Positions 46,778 to 59,786 of a stretch of 64,000 bases of DNA are shown here, piece by piece; position 1 is the stretch's first letter; each line of letters opens with the position of its first letter. Source of the DNA: a bacterium (lineage in GTDB: Bacteria > Patescibacteriota > Gracilibacteria > JAUYGZ01); contig JAUYGZ010000008.1 of the NCBI GenBank assembly GCA_030690415.1, positions 62,001-126,000 on the forward strand, read 5' to 3'. A model generated the notes under the pieces. The model was given only the letters and a program-made list of their open reading frames with translations, was not told the origin of the DNA and made no database searches. The translations under genes and the position numbers were made by a program.

Positions 46778-48427
46778 TCAAATCTTAGTTTCCTCCTCAT
46801 CGTCAAAACGCATATATCCGCCTGGTTCGTCATTCATTGTTACATTGCTTAAAGATCTGGAACTAGAATCAGTTACCTCTGATTCCCAAACCACCTCACC
46901 AGGAAATACCCCCACAAAATCCTCTCCATGATAAACATTATATGTTTTCCCCGGGACCAGCTTTTTTTCCCATTCCAATTCTCTATATTCAGGCCACGAT
47001 ATTGTTTCTCCGCTTGCATCAGGAGTTTCCATATTTGCATCAGGAAAAAACTGCTCCGGTTTTTCCCATTCTAAATATTTCGCGACATGTTGTGGGGGCG
47101 GCGGGGGGAGAGGTGGCAAAGAAAACGATTCCGAAAACGATGGTGCGCTTTCTCCACTTGACTCTGCTACAGACTGAGTCTCTGACGCATCCTCAAGAAG
47201 ATCAAAAAGATCAGTTGGAATTGATTGAGATTCGGCTCTCATATTCTCTTTATTACCAACCCGTCTCGTTTGCTCATCAGGCTTTTTTTTTTGAATCTGG
47301 GCGGCCCATTCGTCCCAATGAATCGCAGCCTGACATAACTGATTTTTCAGCGGTATGGCGAACATGCATTGGGAAGCTCCATAGCTTCCATCTTCTTTTC
47401 TCAACTTATAATCAATCATATTTTGTCTATTTTCGGCTTTACCCGTAATGACAATCGTCTCAATCTTTCCTCCTTTTCCCATCATCGGCAGCAGACAGTT
47501 CATTGGGAACGTGTACCCCTGGATGAGTTCAGTCAACACCACATCCTTTCCTTCGTTCGCTAGGGCGATTTTCCCTCGATCCAATTCTTCTGGAAGTCTT
47601 TCTGCAATCTTCAACGAGCTTACCTTTTTTTTAAATTCTCTTGCGGGTCCTTTTTCCTGAAAATTAAAGCTTCCTTCATCCATGTTTTCATGCCGTACTT
47701 GTGGTTTCTGATCAACTGATATCTCAGTTTTTTGAGTAGCTTTCGGCGCTTCTGGAGAAGACACCCCTCCTTTATCCGAAGCAATTTGGGGTGATTCTGA
47801 TCCTCGAGAGAGTGGTACTTGGAGAGCTTCGATTTTGGTACGGTGTTCTTCAGTCTGTATAATCAGGGATTTGTTGGTCTCTTCTTTTTGCAATGGCGGA
47901 ATATTACTTATTTTCAGGCTTTCTGCGATTCCTTTCTGAAAGCTGGATGCTTTGAGAAGACTGATCAAGTCGCTGAAATATGGAACCAGAATTTCTCCCT
48001 GTGCCTTCAAAACCTTTCCGTGAACCCATTCAGCCTCTTCGACCAGGAAGTACAAGAGGTCAAGGGTTGTCCGCTGCTGATCAGGTTTTAGATCCCGAGA
48101 AATCAGCATGAGAAGAAGGGCTAATGCTTCGAGACTCTTATCTTCCGATGGCAAACCCAGGGACTTGAGATGATCAACATAGGATAGATGATAGCTCGTC
48201 AGATCATGGTAAAGGGAATTGGCCGCCGTATAAAAGGGGATGAAGTCAGCCTGATTTCTTGTCATGAGGAGCTCAGGAAGCTGCCCTGCGATGTTGAGCG
48301 CCTGCTGAACTTTGTCGAGGTTGCGAAAAAGTCGCTCAGAATCGGTTTTCAGTACTTTGGAAAATACTATCATGAGCTGTAGCTCAGGACCTTTGAGAAA
48401 AATGCGTCCCTGCTCTTCTGGAATCAT
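46778..48427 (-). CDS. Large hypothetical protein sharing N-terminal helical domain with the two neighbours
   Basis: FYTAANSLYHDLTSYHLSYVDHLKSLGL vs LFTAASTLYKDLVSALQYCKNGLKALGL (48437..50869). Confidence 0.7.
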   Translation of the reverse strand: MIPEEQGRIFLKGPELQLMIVFSKVLKTDSERLFRNLDKVQQALNIAGQLPELLMTRNQADFIPFYTAANSLYHDLTSYHLSYVDHLKSLGLPSEDKSLEALALLLMLISRDLKPDQQRTTLDLLYFLVEEAEWVHGKVLKAQGEILVPYFSDLISLLKASSFQKGIAESLKISNIPPLQKEETNKSLIIQTEEHRTKIEALQVPLSRGSESPQIASDKGGVSSPEAPKATQKTEISVDQKPQVRHENMDEGSFNFQEKGPAREFKKKVSSLKIAERLPEELDRGKIALANEGKDVVLTELIQGYTFPMNCLLPMMGKGGKIETIVITGKAENRQNMIDYKLRKEDGSYGASQCMFAIPLKNQLCQAAIHWDEWAAQIQKKKPDEQTRRVGNKENMRAESQSIPTDLFDLLEDASETQSVAESSGESAPSFSESFSLPPLPPPPPQHVAKYLEWEKPEQFFPDANMETPDASGETISWPEYRELEWEKKLVPGKTYNVYHGEDFVGVFPGEVVWESEVTDSSSRSLSNVTMNDEPGGYMRFDDEEETKI

Positions 48428-48436
48428 ATGGGTGCG

Positions 48437-50869
48437 TTAATCAAAAATGTCCTCTCTTTTTTTTGCTTGTGCCGTCTCTTCCATTTCCGCAGCCTGGTCC
48501 TGAGTTGGGAGATCTTCGTCTTCGCGGTCTAAGGATTCTGGGGTTTTTCCTGCTGTGTCACTCCATTCCATATTCGGCACAAAAAAATCCCATCTGTCTC
48601 GTCCAATATCGTAGACCATCTCATATTCCGGTGTCTTTTCTTTGACTAAAGGAAAAGCCTGAACTCCATTTTTCTTCTTTGGCGTCAGGGTAAAGCGACA
48701 GGTAACATGGAGAGATACGTCGCTTGTTACCTTATAATCACCGAGGCATTTGCTTGCGGTGACATCGTGCTTTCTCAGATCCCACTGATCTGAAGCAAGG
48801 TCAGCTTCACGATAATCAGGCTCTTTAATACCAAACTCTCGCATTGCTAATCCAAGATAAGTGCTACATTCGATATTCGGTAAAAGAATATTGATCCGTT
48901 GCAGTTTAATCTGAGATCGCTGTTCATTTACCCGTTTTTTCAAAGCCCCTTCCAGTTTTATTGTTTTAAGAGGTATTGATGACTGTTCAGTGCGATATGG
49001 GTCATCGCTGTTCTGAGCTGACAAATGATCAACATCTATTGTTAAAACCCGATCTTCATCATCCTCAGGACTCCGTTTCCAGACGATAACGAGCTCGTCT
49101 TTAGTTCCCGCTTCAGCCCCGGACTGCTTTGATACGATGAGGTGGTATTTGGGTTCGGGCGCAATGACTTCGAGGGCGTTCAGGAGATGAGGGTCAGTGA
49201 TGATCCCCAGCTCCGTGACGACATCTTCCTCCCTGATGTTTTGCTGGATATAGTCAAAGGCTTCCAGATAATCCTGCCTATTTCGTAATAATGTGGGTTT
49301 TGAGAGACCGGTAAATTCTCCATTATTCCACCGGAGGAGTATCTCCCACCGGCCGGAACTGGTATTCTTCTCCAGATCATACGTTCGCTGGTGCCACATG
49401 AGTTGATCTTCTTCACCTGGAACCTGTACTTCAAGTGGCAAATATTTTGCATTCGAACCTCTGCGGATGGTCTTGTAATACACTTCTGCCGCTTCCGCAA
49501 CTTTGCCGTCGCTGATGAATAATCGATCGTCATTTGATTCTAAGGAGGCCTCTAGATTCTCTTTGAGGGTTTTTTGAGCGGTGTCGAAGTCCATCTCAGG
49601 TTTTTCGGATTCCTCGGTTGAGGGAGTTTGTGCGTCATTATCGAGGATGACGATAGGCTCGATCTGAGGTTCTTCGGGTTCGCTTCTCTCTTCCTGAGAT
49701 TGTTCTGTGGATTCAGTCTGAATTTTGCGGAGTGTTAGTTGCTGCTCCAGCTCAGCAATGCGTTTCTCAAGCACTTCATTCTTTTTCGTTTCTTTATCAA
49801 CAAGTTGCTGAGCGCTCTCTAGTGCATTCTTGGTCCTTTCATTTTGCTCCTTTATGTGAGTCTCTAACCTTTGCAATCCTGAGCGCGTATTCTCGATATT
49901 CTTTCTGAGATCATCGTTCTGACTTTCAATGAAACGAATGTGTTTCACAGCATCTTCCTTTCTACTTATTGCTTGTCTCAGAAGTTCCTCAAGCTCCAGC
50001 ACTTTCTTATTAGCGTTTTTCTCACTATTAATATTTCTATCGAGCGTAATACCAAGTTTTATATTGTCATCTTGCAGCTTACTGTATTCAGCTTTTAGCT
50101 CTTTGACGGTGTTTTTAAATTCCTGTTCCACTTCAGATCTTACTGTTTCAAGACTCAATTCTACCGCTCGGAGTTGTGCCGTGAGGGCCCCGATTTGCTG
50201 ATCTTTTTCATCTTCAGTCGGTTTTTTCTCCAGAGTTTTTTCAACTTCGCCTCTTGTTCCAGTTACAGCAGCAGATGCCGGTTCCGCTTTCTTCGCCAGC
50301 ACTTCACTTCGCGTCTTCTCCAGCTCAACTCCAAAACCACCTTTGAGCTCGTTAACCAGAGGTGTGAAAAGGGGAGTAGAGTCACGTTTTGCCCGTGTCA
50401 TGAGGTATTTCCAGGTCTGCTCAAGAAAGAGAAGCCGTGAATGGATCTCCTGTGGAGTTTCCTGGTTAGTTGAGCCACTGTCCGCCGAAGCCGTCAGAAG
50501 ATGAAAAGCAATCGTATCGAAATGAGGAGTATCAGAAGCGAGCCCAAGAGCCTTCAGCCCGTTTTTGCAGTACTGCAAAGCGCTCACAAGATCCTTGTAG
50601 AGCGTTGAAGCTGCCGTGAAGAGTTGCTCTCCTTTTTCCTTTATCCCATCCCTGTCTCCTTCTTTTTTGCATTGTTCAATCTCACTTTTCAACTCAGCAA
50701 TCCTCTTCAGTCCGGCAAAGAGCTTCATATTCGCCTGCCGTCCAACGATCATGCCAAAGAATTTTGCCTGTTTCTCCGGACTCTGACCCAATAGAGCCTT
50801 CCGAAAAGCTTCGAGAGCCTGGTCTTCAGAGGAATTGACCTGTGAATCGTTTTTTTGAAGTGCTGTCAT
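48437..50869 (-). CDS. Large hypothetical coiled-coil protein (810 aa)
   Basis: N-terminal helical domain shared with 46778..48427; central coiled coil; C-terminal globular region. Confidence 0.7.
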   Translation of the reverse strand: MTALQKNDSQVNSSEDQALEAFRKALLGQSPEKQAKFFGMIVGRQANMKLFAGLKRIAELKSEIEQCKKEGDRDGIKEKGEQLFTAASTLYKDLVSALQYCKNGLKALGLASDTPHFDTIAFHLLTASADSGSTNQETPQEIHSRLLFLEQTWKYLMTRAKRDSTPLFTPLVNELKGGFGVELEKTRSEVLAKKAEPASAAVTGTRGEVEKTLEKKPTEDEKDQQIGALTAQLRAVELSLETVRSEVEQEFKNTVKELKAEYSKLQDDNIKLGITLDRNINSEKNANKKVLELEELLRQAISRKEDAVKHIRFIESQNDDLRKNIENTRSGLQRLETHIKEQNERTKNALESAQQLVDKETKKNEVLEKRIAELEQQLTLRKIQTESTEQSQEERSEPEEPQIEPIVILDNDAQTPSTEESEKPEMDFDTAQKTLKENLEASLESNDDRLFISDGKVAEAAEVYYKTIRRGSNAKYLPLEVQVPGEEDQLMWHQRTYDLEKNTSSGRWEILLRWNNGEFTGLSKPTLLRNRQDYLEAFDYIQQNIREEDVVTELGIITDPHLLNALEVIAPEPKYHLIVSKQSGAEAGTKDELVIVWKRSPEDDEDRVLTIDVDHLSAQNSDDPYRTEQSSIPLKTIKLEGALKKRVNEQRSQIKLQRINILLPNIECSTYLGLAMREFGIKEPDYREADLASDQWDLRKHDVTASKCLGDYKVTSDVSLHVTCRFTLTPKKKNGVQAFPLVKEKTPEYEMVYDIGRDRWDFFVPNMEWSDTAGKTPESLDREDEDLPTQDQAAEMEETAQAKKREDIFD

Positions 50870-50891
50870 GATATGGGGCAGTCAGGGGATA

Positions 50892-53171
<2,280 letters not shown>

Positions 53172-53199
53172 AGTGTAAAAAGTAAAAGAGATGAAATGC

Positions 53200-55407
53200 T
53201 TATTTTTTATCGAATAATCTCAGGTGCGCGGAAATGGGGTCAAGGATCTCGACAGTATTATCCATGGTCCCAGGATTTGTCTGCAGCCAACGGAAAATTT
53301 CCTCTTCAAGAGCTGTCCGTTCCGGTTTTTCCATTGAAAGTCCTGGATGCCCTTGCCCTGAATAGAGAGCAATCTGCAGCTGTAAATCCTGAGGAAGGAG
53401 AGAAATCGCATTGACCAACTGAAAATCCGTTACCACAGCTGTCCACTTTTCCCATTCTTCCGTATGACGTTTCTGATGGCTCTCTTCCATGGTTCTTTTG
53501 GCATAATTGAAATCATAGGCATATCCCTCAGGTGCTTTCGGAGTAAGACTATCCCGTAGCGCCATGATCGCTTGATTCATCATGGCCTTCTCGACAAGCT
53601 TACCGATTCGTCCAGGATACAGGAGTGCCTGATCAACTATATCTCTCATGTCCTCAACAACTTCTCTTGGCTTCTTCACCAGAGTGTTGAGTTTCTCTAT
53701 CGTCCGCTTAAGTGCTTCAACGACCCGAACTGCCACTTCGATCTGATTGGGATCTGTGGAAAGGACTTTAATCGTTTCTTTTTTCAGCTCTGCTTCATAA
53801 ACAATCCTGACAACCGAATCCAAAACCGTATTGAGATGTTGCATTCCTTCCTGAACATGCCCCCAGGTGGCCGTGACTGCATTTGCCAATTCATTCAGCT
53901 CGCTGACGGCGAGATATGCCGCGGACAGATCGCCGCTACTTGAAGCGGTGTGGCCGTCATCATACTTTTTCGTAAAGGTTACCAGCTGTTCCCGCGTTTG
54001 CTGTAATGAGGTATTTAATTGAACAAGTGTTGTATCGATCGTATGTGACGCGATGCGGAGCGAATCGGAAACGTATCGATCGAGCTGTGTAAGATTTTCT
54101 GAAACCAGTTGACATGCCGTTTGGGGAGCTGATGTTTTCGCGGCAGTGAGCAGGACATTGTAGGTAGTGTTTGCTGATTGAGCACTAATATTCACCTCTG
54201 TAGCAATGCCGTTGATCTGAGTGATAAACTCCTTCGCTTTTTCCACTTGCTCCTGAACCTTCGCAGACATACTTGCGTCAGCAGCTTTAGCAGCTTTATC
54301 CTTCGCCTTGTTTATATTCTCTTCTGACGGGGTAACCGTGTCCTTCTTCATGGCCCCCAGAGTGCTGACCCCCTCATTCACGATGTTCATCTGTGCTTCA
54401 GCTTTTTGAACGAGTTCTCTCAAAGCCTGAGAAGCCATGGCGGTCGCGTCTCTCAGGGTAATCGCTTCATTCAGCCCGTCCAGAAGCTCCTGAAGCACAC
54501 CCTCTGCCGTCTCTACTCTTTCCGGCCACCCTGTGGCAGTGTTCACCGCTGTCGTTAAATTTCCAACAATGTGTTGAGCCTCTGTGAGCGCGTTTTGCCC
54601 ATCTTCCCGTGAAGGGACGATTTTATTGACCATCTCAGTTATTCTGGCACGAAGATCAGTCGCCTGCTTTCGTAGTATTGTAATCTTCATGTTGTCCACA
54701 ACAACCTGATCGGCATTTTTTATAGCAGGATTGAGGATGCTGTCACTGAGATCGATGGCCTGTCCCATCAATACGAGCGCGCTGTCGGCGCCGACCTGGT
54801 CCGGTCTGGCGGCTGCGAGCAGATCTCTTTTCGCATTTTTTACCGCCTCCAGCGCTTTCCGCGCTTCCGCAGGCACAGTCTCAACCGCATTCATGGCCGT
54901 GAAGGCCGCGTTTAGGTGTTGCTCAGCATCGCGAATAAGCTGTAAGAGGGGAGCGATATCCTTTCTTCCTTCGGTATTGATGGTGCCCTCAACCTGATCC
55001 AATTTTGTCTCTGTCTCGTCTAACCATGCGGCACAGGAAACAGCGGTCGTTTCAAGTCGTCCGGCGTATACATGGAGAGAGTCGGCACCAGCTTTGGCCA
55101 AATCCAGCGGGCCGGACCCCTGAGTGGGCGCAAGGCCGTCCGTGGCAGTACCTTGGCCAGTGAGAAATCCACGGAGAGCGTATCCAGCCCCAAGTTTAAT
55201 GTATTTCCTGAGAGCTGATGGAGAGCCGGTAAGGTCAAGAGACTGCTGCCTAAGCTGAGGAGCTACTTGTTGATCATCTGTATCAGGTCTCCTTTGGCTT
55301 AGTTCAGTAGCACTTATGCCTCTTCTCGAGCCTCCCTTTAAGTCTCTTAACTTTCTCAGCGCATCCGATTCTCTGCCTTCTGGACGTCTTGGTGATGGAT
55401 TATTCAT
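53200..55407 (-). CDS. Large all-helical hypothetical protein (735 aa)
   Basis: Long ORF with heptad-like helical content throughout; no family recognised. Confidence 0.7.
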   Translation of the reverse strand: MNNPSPRRPEGRESDALRKLRDLKGGSRRGISATELSQRRPDTDDQQVAPQLRQQSLDLTGSPSALRKYIKLGAGYALRGFLTGQGTATDGLAPTQGSGPLDLAKAGADSLHVYAGRLETTAVSCAAWLDETETKLDQVEGTINTEGRKDIAPLLQLIRDAEQHLNAAFTAMNAVETVPAEARKALEAVKNAKRDLLAAARPDQVGADSALVLMGQAIDLSDSILNPAIKNADQVVVDNMKITILRKQATDLRARITEMVNKIVPSREDGQNALTEAQHIVGNLTTAVNTATGWPERVETAEGVLQELLDGLNEAITLRDATAMASQALRELVQKAEAQMNIVNEGVSTLGAMKKDTVTPSEENINKAKDKAAKAADASMSAKVQEQVEKAKEFITQINGIATEVNISAQSANTTYNVLLTAAKTSAPQTACQLVSENLTQLDRYVSDSLRIASHTIDTTLVQLNTSLQQTREQLVTFTKKYDDGHTASSSGDLSAAYLAVSELNELANAVTATWGHVQEGMQHLNTVLDSVVRIVYEAELKKETIKVLSTDPNQIEVAVRVVEALKRTIEKLNTLVKKPREVVEDMRDIVDQALLYPGRIGKLVEKAMMNQAIMALRDSLTPKAPEGYAYDFNYAKRTMEESHQKRHTEEWEKWTAVVTDFQLVNAISLLPQDLQLQIALYSGQGHPGLSMEKPERTALEEEIFRWLQTNPGTMDNTVEILDPISAHLRLFDKK

Positions 55408-55459
55408 ACGTATAGTATAAGAAAAATGAAAAAAAATGATTATAAATAAAAATGACTAA

Positions 55460-57913
55460 TTAATTGGGAAGTTTGGCCTCAATTATATTTAATAAATCTT
55501 GAGCAAGATCCTTTTCACCTCCAACCCCTACCTTAGCTCTCTCTTGAGCAGTCTTTGTAGTAGTACTCAAAAGCGCTTCAGCAACTTCTTTAGGGGTACC
55601 CAATGATACTTCAGGCAACGCTATGTTGAATGTATCCATCCAATGTCTGACCTGATCATCTGGACTCTTTTTTCCTTCCACGTCCTTTATTATCTTTGCA
55701 ATCGCTTTCGTATCAGCACCTTTGTCTGAGTTTTCCAACAGGAGGAGCTTGTCACTGATTTTCTGGTCCAAAGCATCGGATACGGTCCGGACCCGTGAAC
55801 GGATCATGCCGCTGACAGCCTGCAAATGTCTGCCAAGAGATACCTGCCTGCTAAGCGTCTCGGCGACGAGCTGGACTTTTCTTTCCCAGACGGGGATCTG
55901 TCGCTCGTATTCCTGAGCTCTCCTTTTCTGGGCTGCTATCCTGCTCTTGTAGACAGCTTTTTTAATCTCCCAGGTGGATTCGATACCAGCTCTCTGCTCA
56001 TCAATCATGGCTTTAAATTTAGCCTGGTATTGCTTTCTATAGGCTTCCCTCGCCGCGTTGATGCCCATGGTCGCGTCACCATCAAGGGCTTCACCATTTT
56101 CCAGTTTTCGTTGTTCTTCTTTCGTAAGAAGAATTTCTTCGCCTGCTTCATCTCTAAAATACCCATTATTGAGCTTATCGATCACGAAGAGCAATCTTCC
56201 GGATTCCAACTCAGCCTCCGAATACGCGGCAGCATCATCATTATTGTTTTGTGTTAATTCCTCTAGTCTCGCTTCTTGCGCCTTGATTCTCGCTTCATAT
56301 TCCAGCACAAACTCACCTTCGACATCATCCAATCTTTCCTGAACCCAAACTTTCATGGAATCCTCACCGCTCGCGGCGTCGAGTTTTTGGAGCTGTTGAG
56401 CTTTGAGAGAAAGGGCGGCTCTTTCTTCTTCCCTGTATTGTTTTTTCATCTCCTCCAGCACTGCTTTCGCGTGCACAGCCGTCTTTGCCGCAGTCCAGTA
56501 ATCCAAGAGGGTCTTCGTGAAGATCGGCTGCAATTCAGTTCCGATGATCTGACGATCGATCGTGGCGACCCATTCATCAATGCCTTTTTCCGTCATGAGG
56601 CTGGCCATCTTCGCAAGCGCCTGAAATTGTTCTTTTTTCTCGTCACGTTGAATGGCGGCGGCTCTTCGCTTGTCATCGCTGGCGGACCGCACCATGGCTC
56701 TGGCCACAATTTTTCTGGGGGTCTTTTCAAAGCGCTCCGCGAGAGGCTGGTAAAGCTCCGAAAGGTCATCCCTCACTCCTTTAATAATCTCATGGTCTTG
56801 CTGTGGCGTGTCAGGAGTATCCGTTAATACTGCTGGTATGAGTTTGGTGAAAGCCTGAATCTCATTTTCGTCCGAAGGCAACGCGTCCAGAAATACCTTG
56901 ATAAAGGCAACTCTGGCGGCAGCCATATCATGGTCTTTCATCACCTCCAGCATGGTACCGACCTTCTCAAGTACCGCGTTGAAAACGCCATTCGCCAGCT
57001 CTCTGGCGGTATGCTCCTCATCATCCATCAGCTGGATCGTTTCGTCATCGTGTCGGTGCAAATTCGTTTCGTTTTCTCCAATGATACGTCCATTTTCTTC
57101 GATCAGCCCTTTCGCGAGCTCCTTCTCAGCCTCATAAATCCGGTCATCGATGCCCTGTCCATTGAGGTGCCTTCGGTAATCGTCAACAGCTCCAATAAGC
57201 TTTTTGTAGGCTTCAGCCGTGTCACGGAGGCTTTGAAGGCGTTTGGGCATGCTTTTGAACGGTTTTTCGTACCAAGAAATATCGACTGGAAAGCCTTTCG
57301 CGTTCAATCTCTCAGATTGTTCCCTGTCTGGTAAATCTGATATTTCTGAAAGCAGAACAGTAAGCTCTAGTGACAATTGAATCGTCTCGTCCAAAAGAAG
57401 GTCGTTCGGATCGGTTTCCTGTTCGCACCCAATCGAGTTCAAAAGGGAAAAAAACTGCAATGAATCAGGGAAAAGACCCTTAACCCCGGCATCAAGACGA
57501 AATCGTACATTATCGTACCATGTCGCGTTCTTCCGTATCGACAGGATAAGATCCTCCTTTGAGGCATCAATCAGCTCTTGATCCTGCTCTTTTTGTTGCT
57601 TTAATTTTTTTACCCTTTCACCGGTATCAGTGAGTTGAGGCGAAATGTTTCCTTCACCCTTTCTTTGTTCATACAACCGTCCAACAAGAGGGGAGAGGGG
57701 AGCATCGGACTTCAGCGCTCGCTGAAGCTCGTCGATTTCCCGTCTCAGTTCGATGTTATTATCAGATCCGGTATGCCCGGGAAGCTCTTGTGCTCCATAG
57801 CTGGCAACCAGATCAATGACAGAGTGGAGGTCTTCAAAGTATGCTGTTTTTTGAGCTTCCAGCTTCGCGGGGATGATTTCCTGTCTGTCCAGTAGCTTTA
57901 ATTTCATAGACAT
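55460..57913 (-). CDS. Large coiled-coil hypothetical protein (ORF opens at 58108; MSMKLKLLDRQ start at 57913 preferred)
   Basis: Long ORF, charged helical content; first 65 residues of the ORF look like untranslated upstream sequence. Confidence 0.7.
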   Translation of the reverse strand: MSMKLKLLDRQEIIPAKLEAQKTAYFEDLHSVIDLVASYGAQELPGHTGSDNNIELRREIDELQRALKSDAPLSPLVGRLYEQRKGEGNISPQLTDTGERVKKLKQQKEQDQELIDASKEDLILSIRKNATWYDNVRFRLDAGVKGLFPDSLQFFSLLNSIGCEQETDPNDLLLDETIQLSLELTVLLSEISDLPDREQSERLNAKGFPVDISWYEKPFKSMPKRLQSLRDTAEAYKKLIGAVDDYRRHLNGQGIDDRIYEAEKELAKGLIEENGRIIGENETNLHRHDDETIQLMDDEEHTARELANGVFNAVLEKVGTMLEVMKDHDMAAARVAFIKVFLDALPSDENEIQAFTKLIPAVLTDTPDTPQQDHEIIKGVRDDLSELYQPLAERFEKTPRKIVARAMVRSASDDKRRAAAIQRDEKKEQFQALAKMASLMTEKGIDEWVATIDRQIIGTELQPIFTKTLLDYWTAAKTAVHAKAVLEEMKKQYREEERAALSLKAQQLQKLDAASGEDSMKVWVQERLDDVEGEFVLEYEARIKAQEARLEELTQNNNDDAAAYSEAELESGRLLFVIDKLNNGYFRDEAGEEILLTKEEQRKLENGEALDGDATMGINAAREAYRKQYQAKFKAMIDEQRAGIESTWEIKKAVYKSRIAAQKRRAQEYERQIPVWERKVQLVAETLSRQVSLGRHLQAVSGMIRSRVRTVSDALDQKISDKLLLLENSDKGADTKAIAKIIKDVEGKKSPDDQVRHWMDTFNIALPEVSLGTPKEVAEALLSTTTKTAQERAKVGVGGEKDLAQDLLNIIEAKLPN

Positions 57914-58131
57914 TACATAAAAAATTTGAGATTGTATTTTATCTCCTGTTCTGCGATTTGTCAAGCGTGTTTTGACTTTTCTTTTGTTTGTGGTTTCGTG
58001 GGTGGAAAAGGAAAAAAAAGCCGGTAGTGAACCGGTTCCACAAGCTGACACTTGCGAACAATACAAAATCATGATACCGTAAACTCTCCCGTGTGCTCGA
58101 ACGGGCATCTCTTTACAAATAACTCAAGCTT

Positions 58132-58419
58132 ATGCAAGATTCACTCACCATGTATTCGCATCCCATGCCAGAATCAGCCCCCTCATCATTTGACTGGAGA
58201 GAGCACGTTACGTTTCCTGTCAAAAACAACTGGGGAGAACCTCTACCGGATATCATCGTTCAGGATTATCTGGAGAAATGTCGGTCTGAAGAGGAATTTT
58301 CCTGCGCGTGGGAAGAACTGATGACCCACCGAAGTGATCCTGAAAGTCCTTCCGATGTGCATGATTTAGTAGAACTCCTTGAATATCTTCGAGATGCTAT
58401 CAGGAAGAACTCGGAGTAA
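58132..58419 (+). CDS. Small hypothetical protein (FDW motif), divergent homolog of 5180..5437
   Basis: Alignment listed at 5180..5437; same convergent arrangement with downstream paralog. Confidence 0.6.
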   Translation: MQDSLTMYSHPMPESAPSSFDWREHVTFPVKNNWGEPLPDIIVQDYLEKCRSEEEFSCAWEELMTHRSDPESPSDVHDLVELLEYLRDAIRKNSE

Positions 58420-58433
58420 GAGCCTGAAGAGGG

Positions 58434-59648
58434 TTACCGCGATTCTCTTTTCAGCTTATTCACCAGTTCATCGAGAATGTCCGCGAAGGCTGTCAGTATT
58501 CCATGATCACGAAGTGTTTTTTGAAATATATTGGTAAAGAACTGGTCATGATCCTGATGGGGATCATATTCCCTGAGCCCAGTGAAGAGACCGCTCAAGA
58601 GATCCTCTTTAAATGAGTGCTCAGTGAGATGTCGAAACAGGGCTCTTTTGAAGTCAGTTGGTCCTGTATATCGTTCAGGGTATTGCCGGAAATATTCTTC
58701 AGGAAAAATTTCTTTGGCAGATTCTTCTGTGAGTTTCAGACGCTTTGTCCTAGGCCTATCATCCCCTGATTCATAAGGTCTCGTTTTAACATCAATTGCC
58801 ATATATTTATATATGTGCTTTTTCCCCTTTGTTTTCTTGATTTCCACCATCAGATCGACTAAGCCATAATAATCCATCACAGCATCGACGGGGATCACAC
58901 GCCACCTGGTGCCTTTCAGATATTCCGCCAGGACGAGGGTAATAATCCGCTCCATGAACTTTCCCCAGGTCAGTTTCTGATAGGCTTTTTCACCATCAGT
59001 GTCCAGATTTCTTCTGTCTTCGAGGACTGCCCTTCCGAGCAGCTCCTCTTTCAGCTTTTGGAAAGCATCATGAACAGGCTTCAGTTCCTCGAATGATTTG
59101 AGAGTCTCCTGGTCCTTCTCCCAGAGTCTTTTCAACACGGACTCAGGCGATTCAGAGGGATCCACCTCGAATGGAAAAAGGTTGATAGCATCAACAAGAC
59201 CGCTGTGGCCCAGTCGGGCAAATTGACGTATCGCGTTTTCCATGGAGAGTCCTTCAAGAATTTCTCTTCGGAAAAAGGTTCTGGACCGGTAATCAAATTG
59301 TTCTTTGCTCGCGGATATCGCGATCATCTTTTCTTTGAATTCCGGTTCACCAATGTGTTGCAGATCGATCAGTGGCTCTGGCTGGCGGGACTTCTTTCTT
59401 TTATCCTCTTCTTCACGAGCTTTCCGAATAAGTTCCACCCATTTCTCATTTCGAAGATCCAGCAGTCGCTGAACCTGTTTTGAAACCCCTGATGTAAGAA
59501 TCTCAGATAGCTTTTCTCTGGATTCTTTAATCATCGATTCGAGTCTTTTCTGGTTTTCTGGAGCGATATCTTCCTGATGATTCGATCCTACTGGTCCTTG
59601 CTCCGCACCACTTTCAAATGGTGTTTCATTGGGAACTGGAAGCGTCAT
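58434..59648 (-). CDS. Hypothetical protein with putative PD-(D/E)XK-like domain; paralog of 5456..7120 (ORF opens at 59699)
   Basis: LWEKDQETLK...LGRAVLEDRRNL...LTWGKFMERIITLVLAE...LVDLMVE...MAIDVKTRP. Confidence 0.8.
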   Translation of the reverse strand: MTLPVPNETPFESGAEQGPVGSNHQEDIAPENQKRLESMIKESREKLSEILTSGVSKQVQRLLDLRNEKWVELIRKAREEEDKRKKSRQPEPLIDLQHIGEPEFKEKMIAISASKEQFDYRSRTFFRREILEGLSMENAIRQFARLGHSGLVDAINLFPFEVDPSESPESVLKRLWEKDQETLKSFEELKPVHDAFQKLKEELLGRAVLEDRRNLDTDGEKAYQKLTWGKFMERIITLVLAEYLKGTRWRVIPVDAVMDYYGLVDLMVEIKKTKGKKHIYKYMAIDVKTRPYESGDDRPRTKRLKLTEESAKEIFPEEYFRQYPERYTGPTDFKRALFRHLTEHSFKEDLLSGLFTGLREYDPHQDHDQFFTNIFQKTLRDHGILTAFADILDELVNKLKRESR

Positions 59649-59786
59649 AGATGGAAGAAAATATCCTTTCAGTATATCAAAAAATGGCTCATTAATCAAT
59701 GAAAGTGCTTATCCCGAGGATCCCTACGATCGGATGGAAGAGAGGAATCAACGCTCAACTTTTCATCAAGATTAAGATATTAGGTC

